DNA of 64,000 nucleotides from Bacillota bacterium (GCA_023391105.1 JAEWBO010000040.1:1-64000), one strand, 5' to 3'. Numbered from the stretch's first letter, positions 33,019-42,349 are shown. Made by a program: numbers and translations. The notes: generated by a model not told the origin, from the letters alone.

Positions 33019-33711
33019 CTAAATCATGTTCTTTTTATACATCCATCTCGCAATCAGCACCGCCAGCACCGACATCACAGGGATCAGTATACCGGAAATC
33101 GCGTAAGTAGCGGGAATAAGCAAAAAGATGAGTATCATCAGCAGCGAGGGCACAATCGCAATCTTCCAGCTCTTGGAGAGGAACACCACGCCCAGCGCGC
33201 CGAACAGCGCGGGGATCACGTAACCCGCGGACAAATCAAACACACTGGAGAGCACAGGATCCGCGTTGATCCAGTTGGTAATGGGTATCACAAAAAGCAG
33301 CCCCAATATCAGTATCAAATCCGTCACGATGGTGGACACCGCAACTGCGATGGTGGAAAGCACCTCGCCCTCCTCCGTCGTGGCGCTTACGCCCGCTTTG
33401 CTGAGCGCGACCTGTGCCGCAGGCACCTTCATATTGAGCAGATTGCCTGTCACAAACGCAAGATACGTGCCGCCGCTGCCCAGCATCGGCGAATAGTTGA
33501 ATACCTCGATAAGCCCGATCGCCCAGTACATCGGGATAATCGCGATCGCGCCCCTTAAAAACGAGTTCCATTCGGGAACCACGCCGTAAATAAGGCAAAA
33601 TATCAGCGGTACAGCTACGATCAGCACCATCGCGGCGGCTGTCCACAGGCGACCGATTCGATGCGTCATTTCCTTGTATTCACTCAGCATAAGCCCTTGA
33701 TCTTTCTTCAT
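33019..33711 (-). CDS. multi-spanning membrane protein, partner of the DUF5058 protein
   Basis: 230 residues with six or more hydrophobic segments, including a conserved-looking APMLGSGGTYLAFVTG-like stretch (SPMLGSGGTYLAFVTGN) near residue 80. I do not recognise the family by name. The start at 33711 is behind GGGGGTG. The gene starts within a dozen bases of the neighbouring membrane-protein stop and 11 bases separate its stop from the M20 gene, so all three are co-transcribed. A two-subunit transporter is plausible. Confidence 0.8.
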   Translation of the reverse strand: MKKDQGLMLSEYKEMTHRIGRLWTAAAMVLIVAVPLIFCLIYGVVPEWNSFLRGAIAIIPMYWAIGLIEVFNYSPMLGSGGTYLAFVTGNLLNMKVPAAQVALSKAGVSATTEEGEVLSTIAVAVSTIVTDLILILGLLFVIPITNWINADPVLSSVFDLSAGYVIPALFGALGVVFLSKSWKIAIVPSLLMILIFLLIPATYAISGILIPVMSVLAVLIARWMYKKNMI

Positions 33712-33723
33712 ACCGTGCACCCC

Positions 33724-34461
33724 CTAAAACATGCCGTGGTAAACCACGGACAGCGCAATCGCGCCGATCATCGATATGGGCAGCGCAAAGTTCTCGAGCC
33801 ATTTTGCCTTGGTGAGCTTGATGACAAGCCCGAACAGCCCCATCAGCACCGCGCCTGTCAGCAGCGTGAGCAGCTGTGCTTCGCCGCCCAGCACGATTTT
33901 TTCAGAAGCCGTGCCCGCAAACGCCGCAATGCCTTTTGCAATATACTGACCTCCCATCACAGCGATGATACCCATAAACAGCGCATCGATCAGTATTTTC
34001 GACCACTTGGGGTTGCGCTCACCGATCTGCGCCAGCTTGTTCTGATATTTCTTGAGTCCGAAGATATTGAACAACGGCCCGCTGATGATGCCGATTGTCA
34101 TCACCCACATAATGCCCGCATAAACCGAGGTCGTGATATCTCCCGCAGCTCCGGCCACTGCACCCGCCGCCACCGTCTCATACGACATCGACCCGATCAC
34201 CGATAGCCGAATCCACGAGAACGGCGCGCCGATTGTCGCGGCCAGCGTAATCATGGCCAGTACGATAGGCACAGACGGCACCACCGAGAACGTCCCGCTG
34301 GACACGGCAACATCCTTCATGACTTTATTGGACAGGCCAAGCGCGCGGCCGCGCTTTACGGCGCGGACAAGAAAGAATACGGATTGTGCCAGCACAAAAA
34401 CAGCGATGACGGCGCCGATGATGTATAGATAGGCACTGTTCATAAACTCCAAAACCATCAC
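33724..34461 (-). CDS. DUF5058-type membrane protein, probable transporter subunit
   Basis: 245 residues with six or more membrane helices. Segments such as VPSVPIVLAMITLAATIGAP and SYETVAAGAVAGAAGDITTS are glycine/alanine rich as in small transporters. My recollection links this to DUF5058 proteins, often found next to peptidases and a second membrane subunit. Several in-frame starts (34461 GTG, 34458 ATG, 34452 TTG, 34443 ATG) lie close to AAGGAG, so the exact start is uncertain. Confidence 0.75.
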   Translation of the reverse strand: MMVLEFMNSAYLYIIGAVIAVFVLAQSVFFLVRAVKRGRALGLSNKVMKDVAVSSGTFSVVPSVPIVLAMITLAATIGAPFSWIRLSVIGSMSYETVAAGAVAGAAGDITTSVYAGIMWVMTIGIISGPLFNIFGLKKYQNKLAQIGERNPKWSKILIDALFMGIIAVMGGQYIAKGIAAFAGTASEKIVLGGEAQLLTLLTGAVLMGLFGLVIKLTKAKWLENFALPISMIGAIALSVVYHGMF

Positions 34462-34622
34462 TCCTTAAATTGAATTCGCTGAATTGAAAATGTGATACGA
34501 ATATAGCAAAACCATTATATACCCTTTGTGATATGAGTGGCAATGCTTAGAAGGCTGGATTGAAAGTAAAAGAGCAAAGGATTTAACCCTTGCCCTCACT
34601 TTCCATGATCATTAAATACGCT

Positions 34623-35762
34623 TTAAAACAACCTCGCCGCCTGCGCCATGTTATCCATAACCGGCACACCGAATGGACAGCGGCTTTCGCAGCTTCCGCA
34701 CGATATACAATCTGCGCCGCCATGGGCGAGGCTGCCGTAATGCGACCGAATCGATGGCGGTATGTTTTTCTCGTCGAGCTTCGCGATATCCAGATACTTA
34801 TTCACAGCGGCAATGTCAATTTCCGCCGGGCAAGGAAGACAGTGATTGCAATAGACGCAGTTGCCTTTGAAATCGTTTTTCAGCTCATTCAAAAACGGCG
34901 TATAGTCTTTGTCAGCTTCCCCAGCTTCAAAGAACCCAAGAGCTTGTTTGACTTCATCACCCGTTTGGCAGCCCAGCAACGCACTGCAAACAGCCGGACG
35001 GCTCAGCGCGTATTGGATGCACTGGTTCACCGACATGGGTCTGGAAAACGGCGTATGCTCTGCAGAAATGAGCTTGCCCGCGCCAAGCGTTTTCATCACG
35101 CTGATGCCCACACCCTTTTGTTCGCAAAGGGTATACAGCGAAGAGCGCTCCGGGTCAAGCCCGCGAAAGCCCGTTCCGTGCCAGTCCTGTTCCAGCGCGT
35201 CAAGCGTATAGGTTTCCGATGGGCACAAATCAAAAGCGAGGTTTATGCTGAACATCATGATTTCCGGCAAGCCGGTTTGAATGGCCTTGGCCGCAATGGC
35301 CGGGTTATGAGAGCTGAAGCCGATATGACCGATATCTCCGTTGCTTTTCAGCTTTTGCGCATAGTCAGCAAGGCCGCCATCGAATACATTGTGATAGTCT
35401 TCTTCCGAATCGATAAAGAACAGCATGCCAAAATCGATGTACCCGCCGAATATGCGCAGGCAATCCTCAAAATAACGTTTCACCGTCGGCATATCCCGGC
35501 TGATATCATACTGCTGGTTGACATCCGTTGAGCCAATATGGCCTTGAATAAACACGTCCTTGCGCCGGTTTCCGAGTGCCTTTGCGATGTTTTCACGAAC
35601 TTCTTTTCCCGGCATAAAAACATCCATGAGGTTGATGCCATGTTCAAGCGCTGTTTTTATGGTGTCTTCAACCTGTTTATAAGCCTTGCCGTCCAGATGC
35701 TCGCAGCCCAGACCAATGATGCTGGCCTTTTTTCCTGTTTGACCGATATGACGATACTGCAT
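34623..35762 (-). CDS. aldo/keto reductase with C-terminal 4Fe-4S domain
   Basis: 379 residues. Residues 1-270 form an aldo/keto reductase barrel (ASIIGLGCEHLDG at the start). The last 90 residues carry two cysteine clusters, CVYCNHCLPCP and CISCGSCESRCPF, which would bind iron-sulfur clusters. This layout is common in anaerobic bacteria. The substrate is unknown. The canonical Tyr/Lys/His tetrad of aldo/keto reductases is only partly recognisable, so redox activity may differ. It is transcribed alone. Confidence 0.87.
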   Translation of the reverse strand: MQYRHIGQTGKKASIIGLGCEHLDGKAYKQVEDTIKTALEHGINLMDVFMPGKEVRENIAKALGNRRKDVFIQGHIGSTDVNQQYDISRDMPTVKRYFEDCLRIFGGYIDFGMLFFIDSEEDYHNVFDGGLADYAQKLKSNGDIGHIGFSSHNPAIAAKAIQTGLPEIMMFSINLAFDLCPSETYTLDALEQDWHGTGFRGLDPERSSLYTLCEQKGVGISVMKTLGAGKLISAEHTPFSRPMSVNQCIQYALSRPAVCSALLGCQTGDEVKQALGFFEAGEADKDYTPFLNELKNDFKGNCVYCNHCLPCPAEIDIAAVNKYLDIAKLDEKNIPPSIRSHYGSLAHGGADCISCGSCESRCPFGVPVMDNMAQAARLF

Positions 35763-35814
35763 ACCATACCTCGCGTAAAATAAATTTCAGTATATATATA
35801 ATACATGATTTTCC

Positions 35815-36125
35815 TTAGGAAGTCTTTATCAAAGTTGTTGAGGTTTGCATTGTGCCCATATTCTTCATAGAGTGCTGTGACTTTTTCTTATTTCTCTTTG
35901 TTGCGGTAATTATTGTGTAGCTATGGGCGTTGATGGTAAAGACAAAATCATCAACATAAACATACCAATTCTTACCTTTCTGGTTTGTGTACTTGCGTTT
36001 TTGATCTTTTGTTTATTCCACGCAATAACATCCGCAATATCTAATCCCAGATTTTTTTGATTCGTTCAGCGCCCAATTTTGTTGTATGTATTTCTATCGA
36101 TATTCATCAATAAATCATTTCCCAT
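35815..36125 (-). pseudogene. DUF3781 family gene broken by frameshifts
   Basis: Three frames on the minus strand together reconstruct one protein: MGNDLLMNIDR (from 36125), IHTTKLGAERIKKNLGLD and onwards in a second frame, then GKNWYVYVDDFVFTINAHSY in a third, ending at TAA 35815-35817. GKNWYV and NAHSYTIITA are hallmarks of DUF3781. At least two frameshifts break it. It occupies most of the 447-base stretch without intact genes between the aldo/keto reductase and the glyoxalase-like gene. Confidence 0.65.
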
Positions 36126-36209
36126 GTTCTGCAGGCAATATGTAATTACATGGATAGCTAAGGGCTAATTTTATATCTGAGCGGTTATCAAATAGCTTAT
36201 TATTACTTC

Positions 36210-36578
36210 TTAATTCCTCTGAATTTCTACAACAACTACTTCATTTCCATCTGGATCTCTTAACCTTAGCTCATATGTGCCCCATTCGAATCTTTTAGGC
36301 GGATCAAAAACAAGCCCTTTTTTATTGAGCTCGTCACAAGTTGCATCGAGATTCTCGCACACAAAAACAAAAGATGTCGTTCCATAAATGGGCGTTCCCC
36401 ATTTTTTTGCATCCCAAATACAAATTGTCGGAGCGTTTTCAAGAAACCCCAAATTAACTCCATCAGAGTCATCAACAATAACGTTTAATATGGGTATCCC
36501 AAGTTTTTCGTGGTAAAAATCTATGAGTCGATTCGAATTGTTTGAAAAAATATTTGTACATGAAAAGCTATTTATCAT
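36210..36578 (-). CDS. VOC superfamily (glyoxalase/bleomycin-resistance-like) protein
   Basis: 122-residue protein with two beta-alpha-beta-beta-beta modules: LIDFYHEKLGIPILN near the start and LRDPDGNEVVVVEIQ at the end, both typical of VOC proteins. A metal-ligand Glu may be the penultimate one in VVEIQ. The substrate is unknown. A+T content is higher than in most of the window, and it sits among two broken genes, suggesting an accessory island. Confidence 0.82.
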   Translation of the reverse strand: MINSFSCTNIFSNNSNRLIDFYHEKLGIPILNVIVDDSDGVNLGFLENAPTICIWDAKKWGTPIYGTTSFVFVCENLDATCDELNKKGLVFDPPKRFEWGTYELRLRDPDGNEVVVVEIQRN

Positions 36579-36609
36579 TTTACTAAACCTCTCATTTAAT
36601 CATTGCCCG

Positions 36610-37227
36610 TCACAAAATCACTCTGATGTCCATCACATTATTGCTATAATTGCTTATTTCGGTTCTATGTATAAGGAACAGATCATTCCTAAGATACAAT
36701 ACTAAATAGATTATCCAATAAGAATTGCTGGGCTTGCCTGTTATACAAAATGATCGTATAGGCGCATATTGTCCCTCTTTGATTATTGACATTATGCCAA
36801 TGCGGGAGGATTTATCCGTAATAACCTTTTGACTTTTCCCTCTAGAATTATATTCAACACGCAATAATCCCTGTTCAACTAGCCATCCCGTCACAGCAGT
36901 GGTCGTAAGTTTCCTTCGTCCTTTTTCCTTTACGACTTCATTAATGGTATTTACAAATTCCGATATAGAAACGCATTTATTGGAGACCGGCACGCATGAA
37001 CGTTCTTCTTTTGTTATAAAAAACGGCGTGATACTTCGACTGACCCGTCCTCCGTTGTTAATAACCTTACCTAAAACATCTGCCACATAAAAGAAGCAAC
37101 GGGACAGATGCACATTATTAAGCACGGTATCATTCGGGAGTTCTTTTTTAGCCAGCGGATCAATCCCCTCCGCTAGCTTTTGCATATATTCTTTCGCACT
37201 TTTGAGCTTATCAAGTTCAGTAACCAT
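36610..37227 (-). CDS. conserved protein of unknown function, C-terminus frameshifted
   Basis: The start at 37227 (MVTELDKLKSAKEYM) has GGAGG. Residues 1-155 resemble a family found in Firmicutes: PLAKKELPNDTVLNNVHLSR, a domain ending in AVTGWLVEQGLL, and a wing-like DKSSRIGI. After KEGQY the frame yields unusual sequence, but shifting frame at about 36763 restores YTIILYNRQAQQFLLDNLF, the expected family ending, with a stop at 36689. One missing base explains this. The gene is probably inactive at its C-terminus, unless the sequence has an error. Function unknown. Confidence 0.7.
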   Translation of the reverse strand: MVTELDKLKSAKEYMQKLAEGIDPLAKKELPNDTVLNNVHLSRCFFYVADVLGKVINNGGRVSRSITPFFITKEERSCVPVSNKCVSISEFVNTINEVVKEKGRRKLTTTAVTGWLVEQGLLRVEYNSRGKSQKVITDKSSRIGIMSIIKEGQYAPIRSFCITGKPSNSYWIIYLVLYLRNDLFLIHRTEISNYSNNVMDIRVIL

Positions 37228-37325
37228 ACAAACCTCCATATTCGCGAGTGGCTGAACCATCACTGGAAAAATAAATATATGATTACCTATTTCGACACCT
37301 TTTTCCTTTTACCTTTTTTGATACG

Positions 37326-37358
37326 CAAAAAGCGCAGAACCATTCGATTCTGCGCTTT
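37326..37358 (-). terminator. terminator of groES-groEL
   Basis: AAGCGCAGAA and TTCTGCGCTT form a 10-base-pair stem. On the minus strand it is followed by TTTTT, 25 bases after the groEL stop. Confidence 0.85.
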
Positions 37359-37382
37359 TGAAATATCTACTGTTTGTAAGGT

Positions 37383-39014
37383 TTAGTACATGCCCGGCAT
37401 TCCACCCGGAGCGGCCGGCATTGCTGCGCCCTTCTCCTCGGGGATATCCGTCACGATGCTCTCTGTGGTCAACAGCATCGAAGCGATGGAAGCCGCGTTC
37501 TGAATGGCGCTTCTCGTCACCTTTGTCGGGTCGATGATGCCCTTGGCTACCATATCGCCGTACTCATTCTTGGCCGCATCATAACCGTAGTTCGTGTCAT
37601 TCGCGGTCTTAATCTTGTCAACGATGACGCTACCCTCAAGGCCTGCATTGAAAGCGATCTGGCGAAGGGGTTCTTCCAGCGCGCGCATCACAATCTGCAT
37701 ACCTGTCTTGATGTCGCCCTCAATGCTGTCGATGGCTTTGGCCACGGCTTTAGCCGCATGAAGCGAGGCCACGCCGCCGCCAGGCACGATACCTTCTTCG
37801 ACAGCCGCGCGGGTTGCTGCCAGCGCGTCTTCGATACGCATTTTGCTTTCCTTCATTTCCGTTTCAGTCGCAGCACCCACCTGGATCACAGCCACACCGC
37901 CGGCAAGCTTCGCAAGGCGTTCCTGCAGCTTTTCGCGGTCGTAATCAGATGTGGTCTCTTCGATCTGAGCTTTGATCGAGTTGATGCGTGCTTTGATTTC
38001 AGACGGGTCGCCTGCGCCTTCCACGATCGTGGTGTTCTCTTTGTCCACCTTGATCTGACGGGCTTTACCCAGCATTTCCATCTTGGCTTCCTTAAGATCG
38101 AGGCCGATCTCTTCGGAAATAACCTGACCGCCGGTCAGAATCGCGATATCCTGAAGCATCGCTTTGCGTCTGTCGCCAAAGCCGGGGGCTTTTACCGCGA
38201 CGCATGTGAATGTACCACGGAGCTTGTTGACAACCAGTGTGGCCAGCGCCTCACCCTCAACCTCTTCCGCGATGATGAGCAGCTTTTTGCCCTGCTGAAC
38301 AACCTGCTCCAATATAGGCAGAAGCTCCTGTATGTTGGAGATTTTCTTATCAGTGATGAGAACCATCGGATCATCGAGCACCGCTTCCATTTTATCGGTA
38401 TCGGTGACCATATATGCAGAAGCGTAGCCTCTGTCAAACTGCATGCCTTCCACAACCGCCAGCTCTGTCTTCATCGTTTTGCTTTCTTCGATTGTAATGA
38501 CGCCGTCATTGCCGACCTTTTCCATCGCCTCGGCAATCAGTTTGCCGACCTCTTCGTCTCCTGCGGAGATCGAAGCCACCTGAGCGATCGCTGTGGTGCC
38601 CGAAATCGGGTTCGAAAGGTCTTTGAGGCTCTCCACAGATGTTTCAACTGCTTTCAATATGCCCTTTTTGATGACCATCGGGTTTGCACCCGCAGCCACG
38701 TTCTTGAGACCTTCGCGGATGATTGCCTGTGCAAGCAGTGTCGCAGTGGTTGTGCCGTCGCCCGCGACATCGTTGGTCTTTGTGGCGACTTCCTTCACAA
38801 GCTGTGCGCCCATGTTCTCAAACGGATCTTCGAGTTCGATTTCCTTCGCGATTGTCACACCGTCATTTGTGATAACGGGTGAACCGAACTTTTTATCTAA
38901 TACAACGTTTCTGCCTTTGGGTCCAAGTGTGACTTTAACTGTATCGGCGAGCTGATTGACGCCCGATTCGAGCGCACGTCTTGCTTCTTCGCCAAACTTA
39001 ATCTGTTTTGCCAT
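37383..39014 (-). CDS. groEL: chaperonin GroEL
   Basis: 543-residue 60-kDa chaperonin that folds proteins in its ATP-driven cavity. Characteristic segments include GPKGRNVVLDKKFGSP, AGDGTTTATLLAQAI (ATP binding) and the C-terminal Gly/Met tail (GGMPGMY). It follows groES by 22 bases under a shared CIRCE-controlled promoter. Confidence 0.99.
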   Translation of the reverse strand: MAKQIKFGEEARRALESGVNQLADTVKVTLGPKGRNVVLDKKFGSPVITNDGVTIAKEIELEDPFENMGAQLVKEVATKTNDVAGDGTTTATLLAQAIIREGLKNVAAGANPMVIKKGILKAVETSVESLKDLSNPISGTTAIAQVASISAGDEEVGKLIAEAMEKVGNDGVITIEESKTMKTELAVVEGMQFDRGYASAYMVTDTDKMEAVLDDPMVLITDKKISNIQELLPILEQVVQQGKKLLIIAEEVEGEALATLVVNKLRGTFTCVAVKAPGFGDRRKAMLQDIAILTGGQVISEEIGLDLKEAKMEMLGKARQIKVDKENTTIVEGAGDPSEIKARINSIKAQIEETTSDYDREKLQERLAKLAGGVAVIQVGAATETEMKESKMRIEDALAATRAAVEEGIVPGGGVASLHAAKAVAKAIDSIEGDIKTGMQIVMRALEEPLRQIAFNAGLEGSVIVDKIKTANDTNYGYDAAKNEYGDMVAKGIIDPTKVTRSAIQNAASIASMLLTTESIVTDIPEEKGAAMPAAPGGMPGMY

Positions 39015-39036
39015 GTCTGTTCCTCCTTAAAATCGA

Positions 39037-39321
39037 TTATTCCACCGTCGCAAGCAGGTCGCTTTGGCGAACGATGATGTATTCTTCTCCGTCCAGCTTC
39101 ACTTCCGTGCCTGCATACTTTGAGTAAAGCACCTTCTGGCCGGGCTTAACGGTCATGACAACTTCTTTGCCGTCTATCATGCCGCCGGGGCCCACCGCGA
39201 TAACTTCCGCTGTCTGCGGCTTCTCCTTTGCGCTGCCTGTCAAAACGATACCGCTCTTGGTGGTCTCTTCGCTCTCAAGGCTTTTGATCACGACTCTGTC
39301 GCCCAATGGTTTTATGGACAT
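39037..39321 (-). CDS. groES: co-chaperonin GroES
   Basis: 94-residue lid protein of GroEL. It has the mobile loop (SEETTKSGIVLTGSAKEKPQ) and the roof hairpin (VGPGGMIDGKEV). GGAGG lies upstream of the ATG. Confidence 0.98.
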   Translation of the reverse strand: MSIKPLGDRVVIKSLESEETTKSGIVLTGSAKEKPQTAEVIAVGPGGMIDGKEVVMTVKPGQKVLYSKYAGTEVKLDGEEYIIVRQSDLLATVE

Positions 39322-39372
39322 AATAAAAACCTCCTTGTAGATATTATATTTACATTAATATTTCCATCTTTG

Positions 39373-39443
39373 TTAGCACTCTCTTTATTCGAGTGCTAAC
39401 AGGATTAATAATAATATATAAGAGAAATGATGGCAAATCTCAA
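39373..39443 (-). promoter_or_regulatory. groES-groEL promoter and CIRCE operator
   Basis: Perfect CIRCE: TTAGCACTC (39373-39381), nine-base spacer, GAGTGCTAA (39391-39399), the HrcA binding site for heat-shock control. Upstream on the minus strand TTGAGA (39443-39438) and TATATA (39420-39415) are spaced by 17 bases. Confidence 0.92.
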
Positions 39444-39823
39444 AAATGCTACTAGTCATTCATATTCCTCCGTAATCAGACTTTATTCTAAGATATCTTT
39501 GCATATGAACATGAATCTCCTGATTATCTCGTTTTTTTGATTAATTTAAAATATTTCCCACGTTTGTGCAGGACTTTTCCCACGTGCGTTGAATATTAAG
39601 ATGTTAGAATCGCTCCATGCAAGCTTTTCAACGAATAAATTGAAATGATATTTACACCACGCAGCATCTTTTGCCTTTGGGCTTATTGGGCTGCATTTTA
39701 AACCAATTAATCGTAGAATAATTATGGCGTTCTGCGCTGGATCGTATATATTGGACAAGCATCCTTGCGGATTATGTTATAAAAAATATGCGTGAGAAGC
39801 GCAGGATTTCGAGGAGCAACAGC
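39444..39823. other. 380-base gap without a recognised gene
   Basis: AT-rich intergenic sequence between the divergent groES promoter and the dCMP deaminase gene. A 70-codon minus-strand frame at 39546-39758 lacks a good ribosome site and resembles no family known to me. I see no tRNA or hairpin-plus-T-run. Confidence 0.5.
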
Positions 39824-40273
39824 ATGGATAAATGGGACAAGCGTTTTATGGACTTAACGGTCAACATCGCCAAATGGTCCAGCTGCTACAAGACAGACCG
39901 CAGCATTGGTGCAGTAATCGTTAACAATAAACGGATACTCACCACGGGCTATAACGGTGCGCCTGCAGGCCTGAAAAGCTGCAAGGAAAAAGGCGAATGT
40001 CTGCGCCAAAAGCTCGGCATTGAATCCGGCACCAAGCACGAGCTGTGTTATGCCGTTCATGCCGAACAAAACGCCATCATTCAGGCTGCCAAGCTCGGTA
40101 TCAGCATCGAGGGTGCCACAATGTACTGTACGCACCAGCCATGCGTGATTTGCTCGAAAATGATCGTCAATGCGGGGGTCTCCCGCGTCGTCTATTTAAA
40201 ACCATATCCGGATGAATTCTCACACGAGATATTTAAGGAAGCCGGGGTTGAGCTCGTCAAGTTTAAGAGCTGA
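39824..40273 (+). CDS. dCMP/deoxycytidylate deaminase (ComEB family)
   Basis: 149-residue zinc deaminase converting dCMP to dUMP for thymidylate synthesis. The zinc site is HAEQNAI and PCVICSKMIV. The extra Cys/His residues in the N-terminal loop (KSCKEKGECLRQ) match the second structural zinc site of ComEB-type enzymes. The start at 39824 has AGGAG. Just downstream is parE. Confidence 0.92.
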   Translation: MDKWDKRFMDLTVNIAKWSSCYKTDRSIGAVIVNNKRILTTGYNGAPAGLKSCKEKGECLRQKLGIESGTKHELCYAVHAEQNAIIQAAKLGISIEGATMYCTHQPCVICSKMIVNAGVSRVVYLKPYPDEFSHEIFKEAGVELVKFKS

Positions 40274-40294
40274 ATCTTAGAAAAACGTTATCTA

Positions 40295-40351
40295 TTGATA
40301 ACAAGCGCCTTTTGGGGTAATATAATGTGGTGTATTGAAAAGAATACACCA
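40295..40351 (+). promoter_or_regulatory. parE-parC promoter with perfect palindrome
   Basis: TTGATA (40295-40300), 17-base spacer and TAATAT (40318-40323; TATAAT overlaps at 40321). Around the expected start site lies a perfect inverted repeat, TGGTGTATT and AATACACCA separated by six bases (40328-40351). It could be an operator or an RNA hairpin at the 5' end of the message. Confidence 0.55.
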
Positions 40352-40381
40352 TATTTTGTGATGGAATAAAGGGGAGATAAT

Positions 40382-42349
40382 ATGGCCAAAGAATACAGTG
40401 CGAGCGATATACAGGTGCTTGAGGGGCTCGACGCAGTACGCAAACGCCCCGGCATGTATATCGGTTCCACGGGCCAAAAGGGGCTGCACCATTTGCTATG
40501 GGAAATCGTCGACAACTCGGTGGATGAAGCGGTCAACGGCTATGCCGACAAAATCAGTGTAACGCTGCACACGGATAATTCCGTCACCGTCGAAGACAAC
40601 GGACGGGGCATTCCCGTGGGATTGCATCCTGAAAAGAAAGTATCCGGCGTGGAGGTTGTGTTTACACAACTGCACGCAGGCGGCAAGTTTAACAGTGACT
40701 CATATACATACTCGGGCGGTCTGCACGGTGTGGGCGCATCTGTTGTCAACGCGCTGTCGCGCTGGCTCCACGTCACCGTCTGCGTGGGCGGCAAAATATA
40801 TGAACAGCATTATGAAAGCCGTATGAAAAGCGGCAAGGTGGAAAGCGGTCGGCCAATCACCAAGCTTGAGGAAAAGGGCACCACGAAAAACCGCGGCACC
40901 AAGATCACGTTTTTGCCGGATGACCGCATTTTCGAAACCATCAGTTACAACTTTGATACCGTTGCGTCGCATCTGCGCGTGATATCCTTTTTGAGCAAAA
41001 ACGTCAAGATCGCGCTTATCGATGAGCGCAGCTTAAAGGACGGTCGTCCCAAGAAAATCGTGTTCGATTATCAAGGCGGCATTGTTGATTTCGTGCAATA
41101 TCTCAACGAAGAAAAAACTGTGCTGCATAAAACGCCTATCTACTTCGATGGCGAAAAAAACGACGTGCGCGTTGAGATCGCGATGCAGTATAACGACACC
41201 TACAATGAAAACATACTTTCCTTTGTGAACAATATCAACACAGCGGACGGCGGTACTCATGTCTCGGGATTCAAGGCCGCACACACCAAGGTGATGAACG
41301 AATACGCAAGGACTGCCGGTCTGTTAAAAGAAAAAGAGGACAACCTCTCAGGTGACGATTACCGGGAAGGGCTGTGCACCATCATCAGCATCAAGATGAA
41401 GGATGCTCAGTTTGAAGGCCAGACTAAGGCTAAGCTTGGCAATACCGATGTCAAAACCATTGTGGAAAGTATCGTACAAGAAAAGCTCTCCCTATTCTTT
41501 GCAGACCTTAACCACACCGCGATCGCGAGTGAACTCGTGGGCAAGGCCGTGAAGGCCGCCAAGGCAAGAGAGGCCGCTACCAAGGCCAAGAAGCTCGAGC
41601 GCCAGCGCAGCAAGCTGGAGGGCGCGCCGCTCGTCGGCAAGCTTTCAAGCTGCTCAGGCCGTGACGCCAAAAGCAATGAGCTTTTCATCGTGGAGGGCGA
41701 CAGCGCGGGCGGCAGCGCCAAGCAGGGCCGTGACCGCAAATTTCAGGCGATCCTCCCCCTTCGCGGCAAACCGCTTAACGTGGAAAAGAAGCGCCTTGAT
41801 CAGGTGATTGAGAACAACGAATTCCGGTCGATCATCACCGCTCTTGGCACCGGCTTCGACGGCGTTTTTGAAGAAGCTGATCTCAAATATCACAAGATCA
41901 TCATACTCGCGGACGCAGATCAGGACGGCGCGCACATCCGCGCGATATTGCTGACCTTCTTCTACCGTTATTTCCGTGATCTGCTGACGGCGGGTCATAT
42001 CTTCATTGGGCGTCCCCCGCTGTATCGCGTTCACAAGGGAAGCAAATCCGTGTACGCCTACACAGACGCGGAGCTAAGGGCTGCGCAGCAGGAGTTTGGC
42101 AAGGAAGCCAACGTGCAGCGCTACAAAGGCCTTGGCGAAATGAACCCCGAGCAGCTATGGGAAACCACGATGAACCCGGCACAGCGCAAGCTGTATCGCG
42201 TGGAGCTGGACGACGCGGCGGAAGCCGAGCGGCTTGTCACGCTGCTTATGGGCGATAAAGCCGAGCCGCGCAAGGAATACATTTCCGAGCACGCGAATTT
42301 CAACAAGGAAGACAGTTTTTATAAAGAGAAGGTGTTGAGCCATGCCTAA
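40382..42349 (+). CDS. parE: topoisomerase IV subunit B (ParE-like)
   Basis: 655-residue ATPase subunit of a type IIA topoisomerase. GHKL ATP site: EIVDNSVDEA, DNGRGIPVG and GGLHGVGASVVNALS. Toprim domain: EGDSAGGSAKQGRD and DADQDGAHIR. Segments such as YNFDTVASHLR and ALIDER resemble ParE more than GyrB. GGGGAG precedes the ATG. The last eight bases overlap parC, so the subunits are made together. Confidence 0.88.
   Translation: MAKEYSASDIQVLEGLDAVRKRPGMYIGSTGQKGLHHLLWEIVDNSVDEAVNGYADKISVTLHTDNSVTVEDNGRGIPVGLHPEKKVSGVEVVFTQLHAGGKFNSDSYTYSGGLHGVGASVVNALSRWLHVTVCVGGKIYEQHYESRMKSGKVESGRPITKLEEKGTTKNRGTKITFLPDDRIFETISYNFDTVASHLRVISFLSKNVKIALIDERSLKDGRPKKIVFDYQGGIVDFVQYLNEEKTVLHKTPIYFDGEKNDVRVEIAMQYNDTYNENILSFVNNINTADGGTHVSGFKAAHTKVMNEYARTAGLLKEKEDNLSGDDYREGLCTIISIKMKDAQFEGQTKAKLGNTDVKTIVESIVQEKLSLFFADLNHTAIASELVGKAVKAAKAREAATKAKKLERQRSKLEGAPLVGKLSSCSGRDAKSNELFIVEGDSAGGSAKQGRDRKFQAILPLRGKPLNVEKKRLDQVIENNEFRSIITALGTGFDGVFEEADLKYHKIIILADADQDGAHIRAILLTFFYRYFRDLLTAGHIFIGRPPLYRVHKGSKSVYAYTDAELRAAQQEFGKEANVQRYKGLGEMNPEQLWETTMNPAQRKLYRVELDDAAEAERLVTLLMGDKAEPRKEYISEHANFNKEDSFYKEKVLSHA

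Noticed and set aside
37291..37297. 0A box (TGTCGAA on the minus strand) upstream of the gene at 37227
   Set aside because: A single seven-base match by chance is likely in 64 kb and the downstream gene is not a known sporulation gene.
37758..38882. 374-codon plus-strand frame opposite groEL
   Set aside because: Antisense shadow: Cys/His/Arg-rich, fully inside the well-supported groEL gene.
39546..39758. 70-codon minus-strand frame downstream of groES promoter region
   Set aside because: No ribosome site and no recognisable family.
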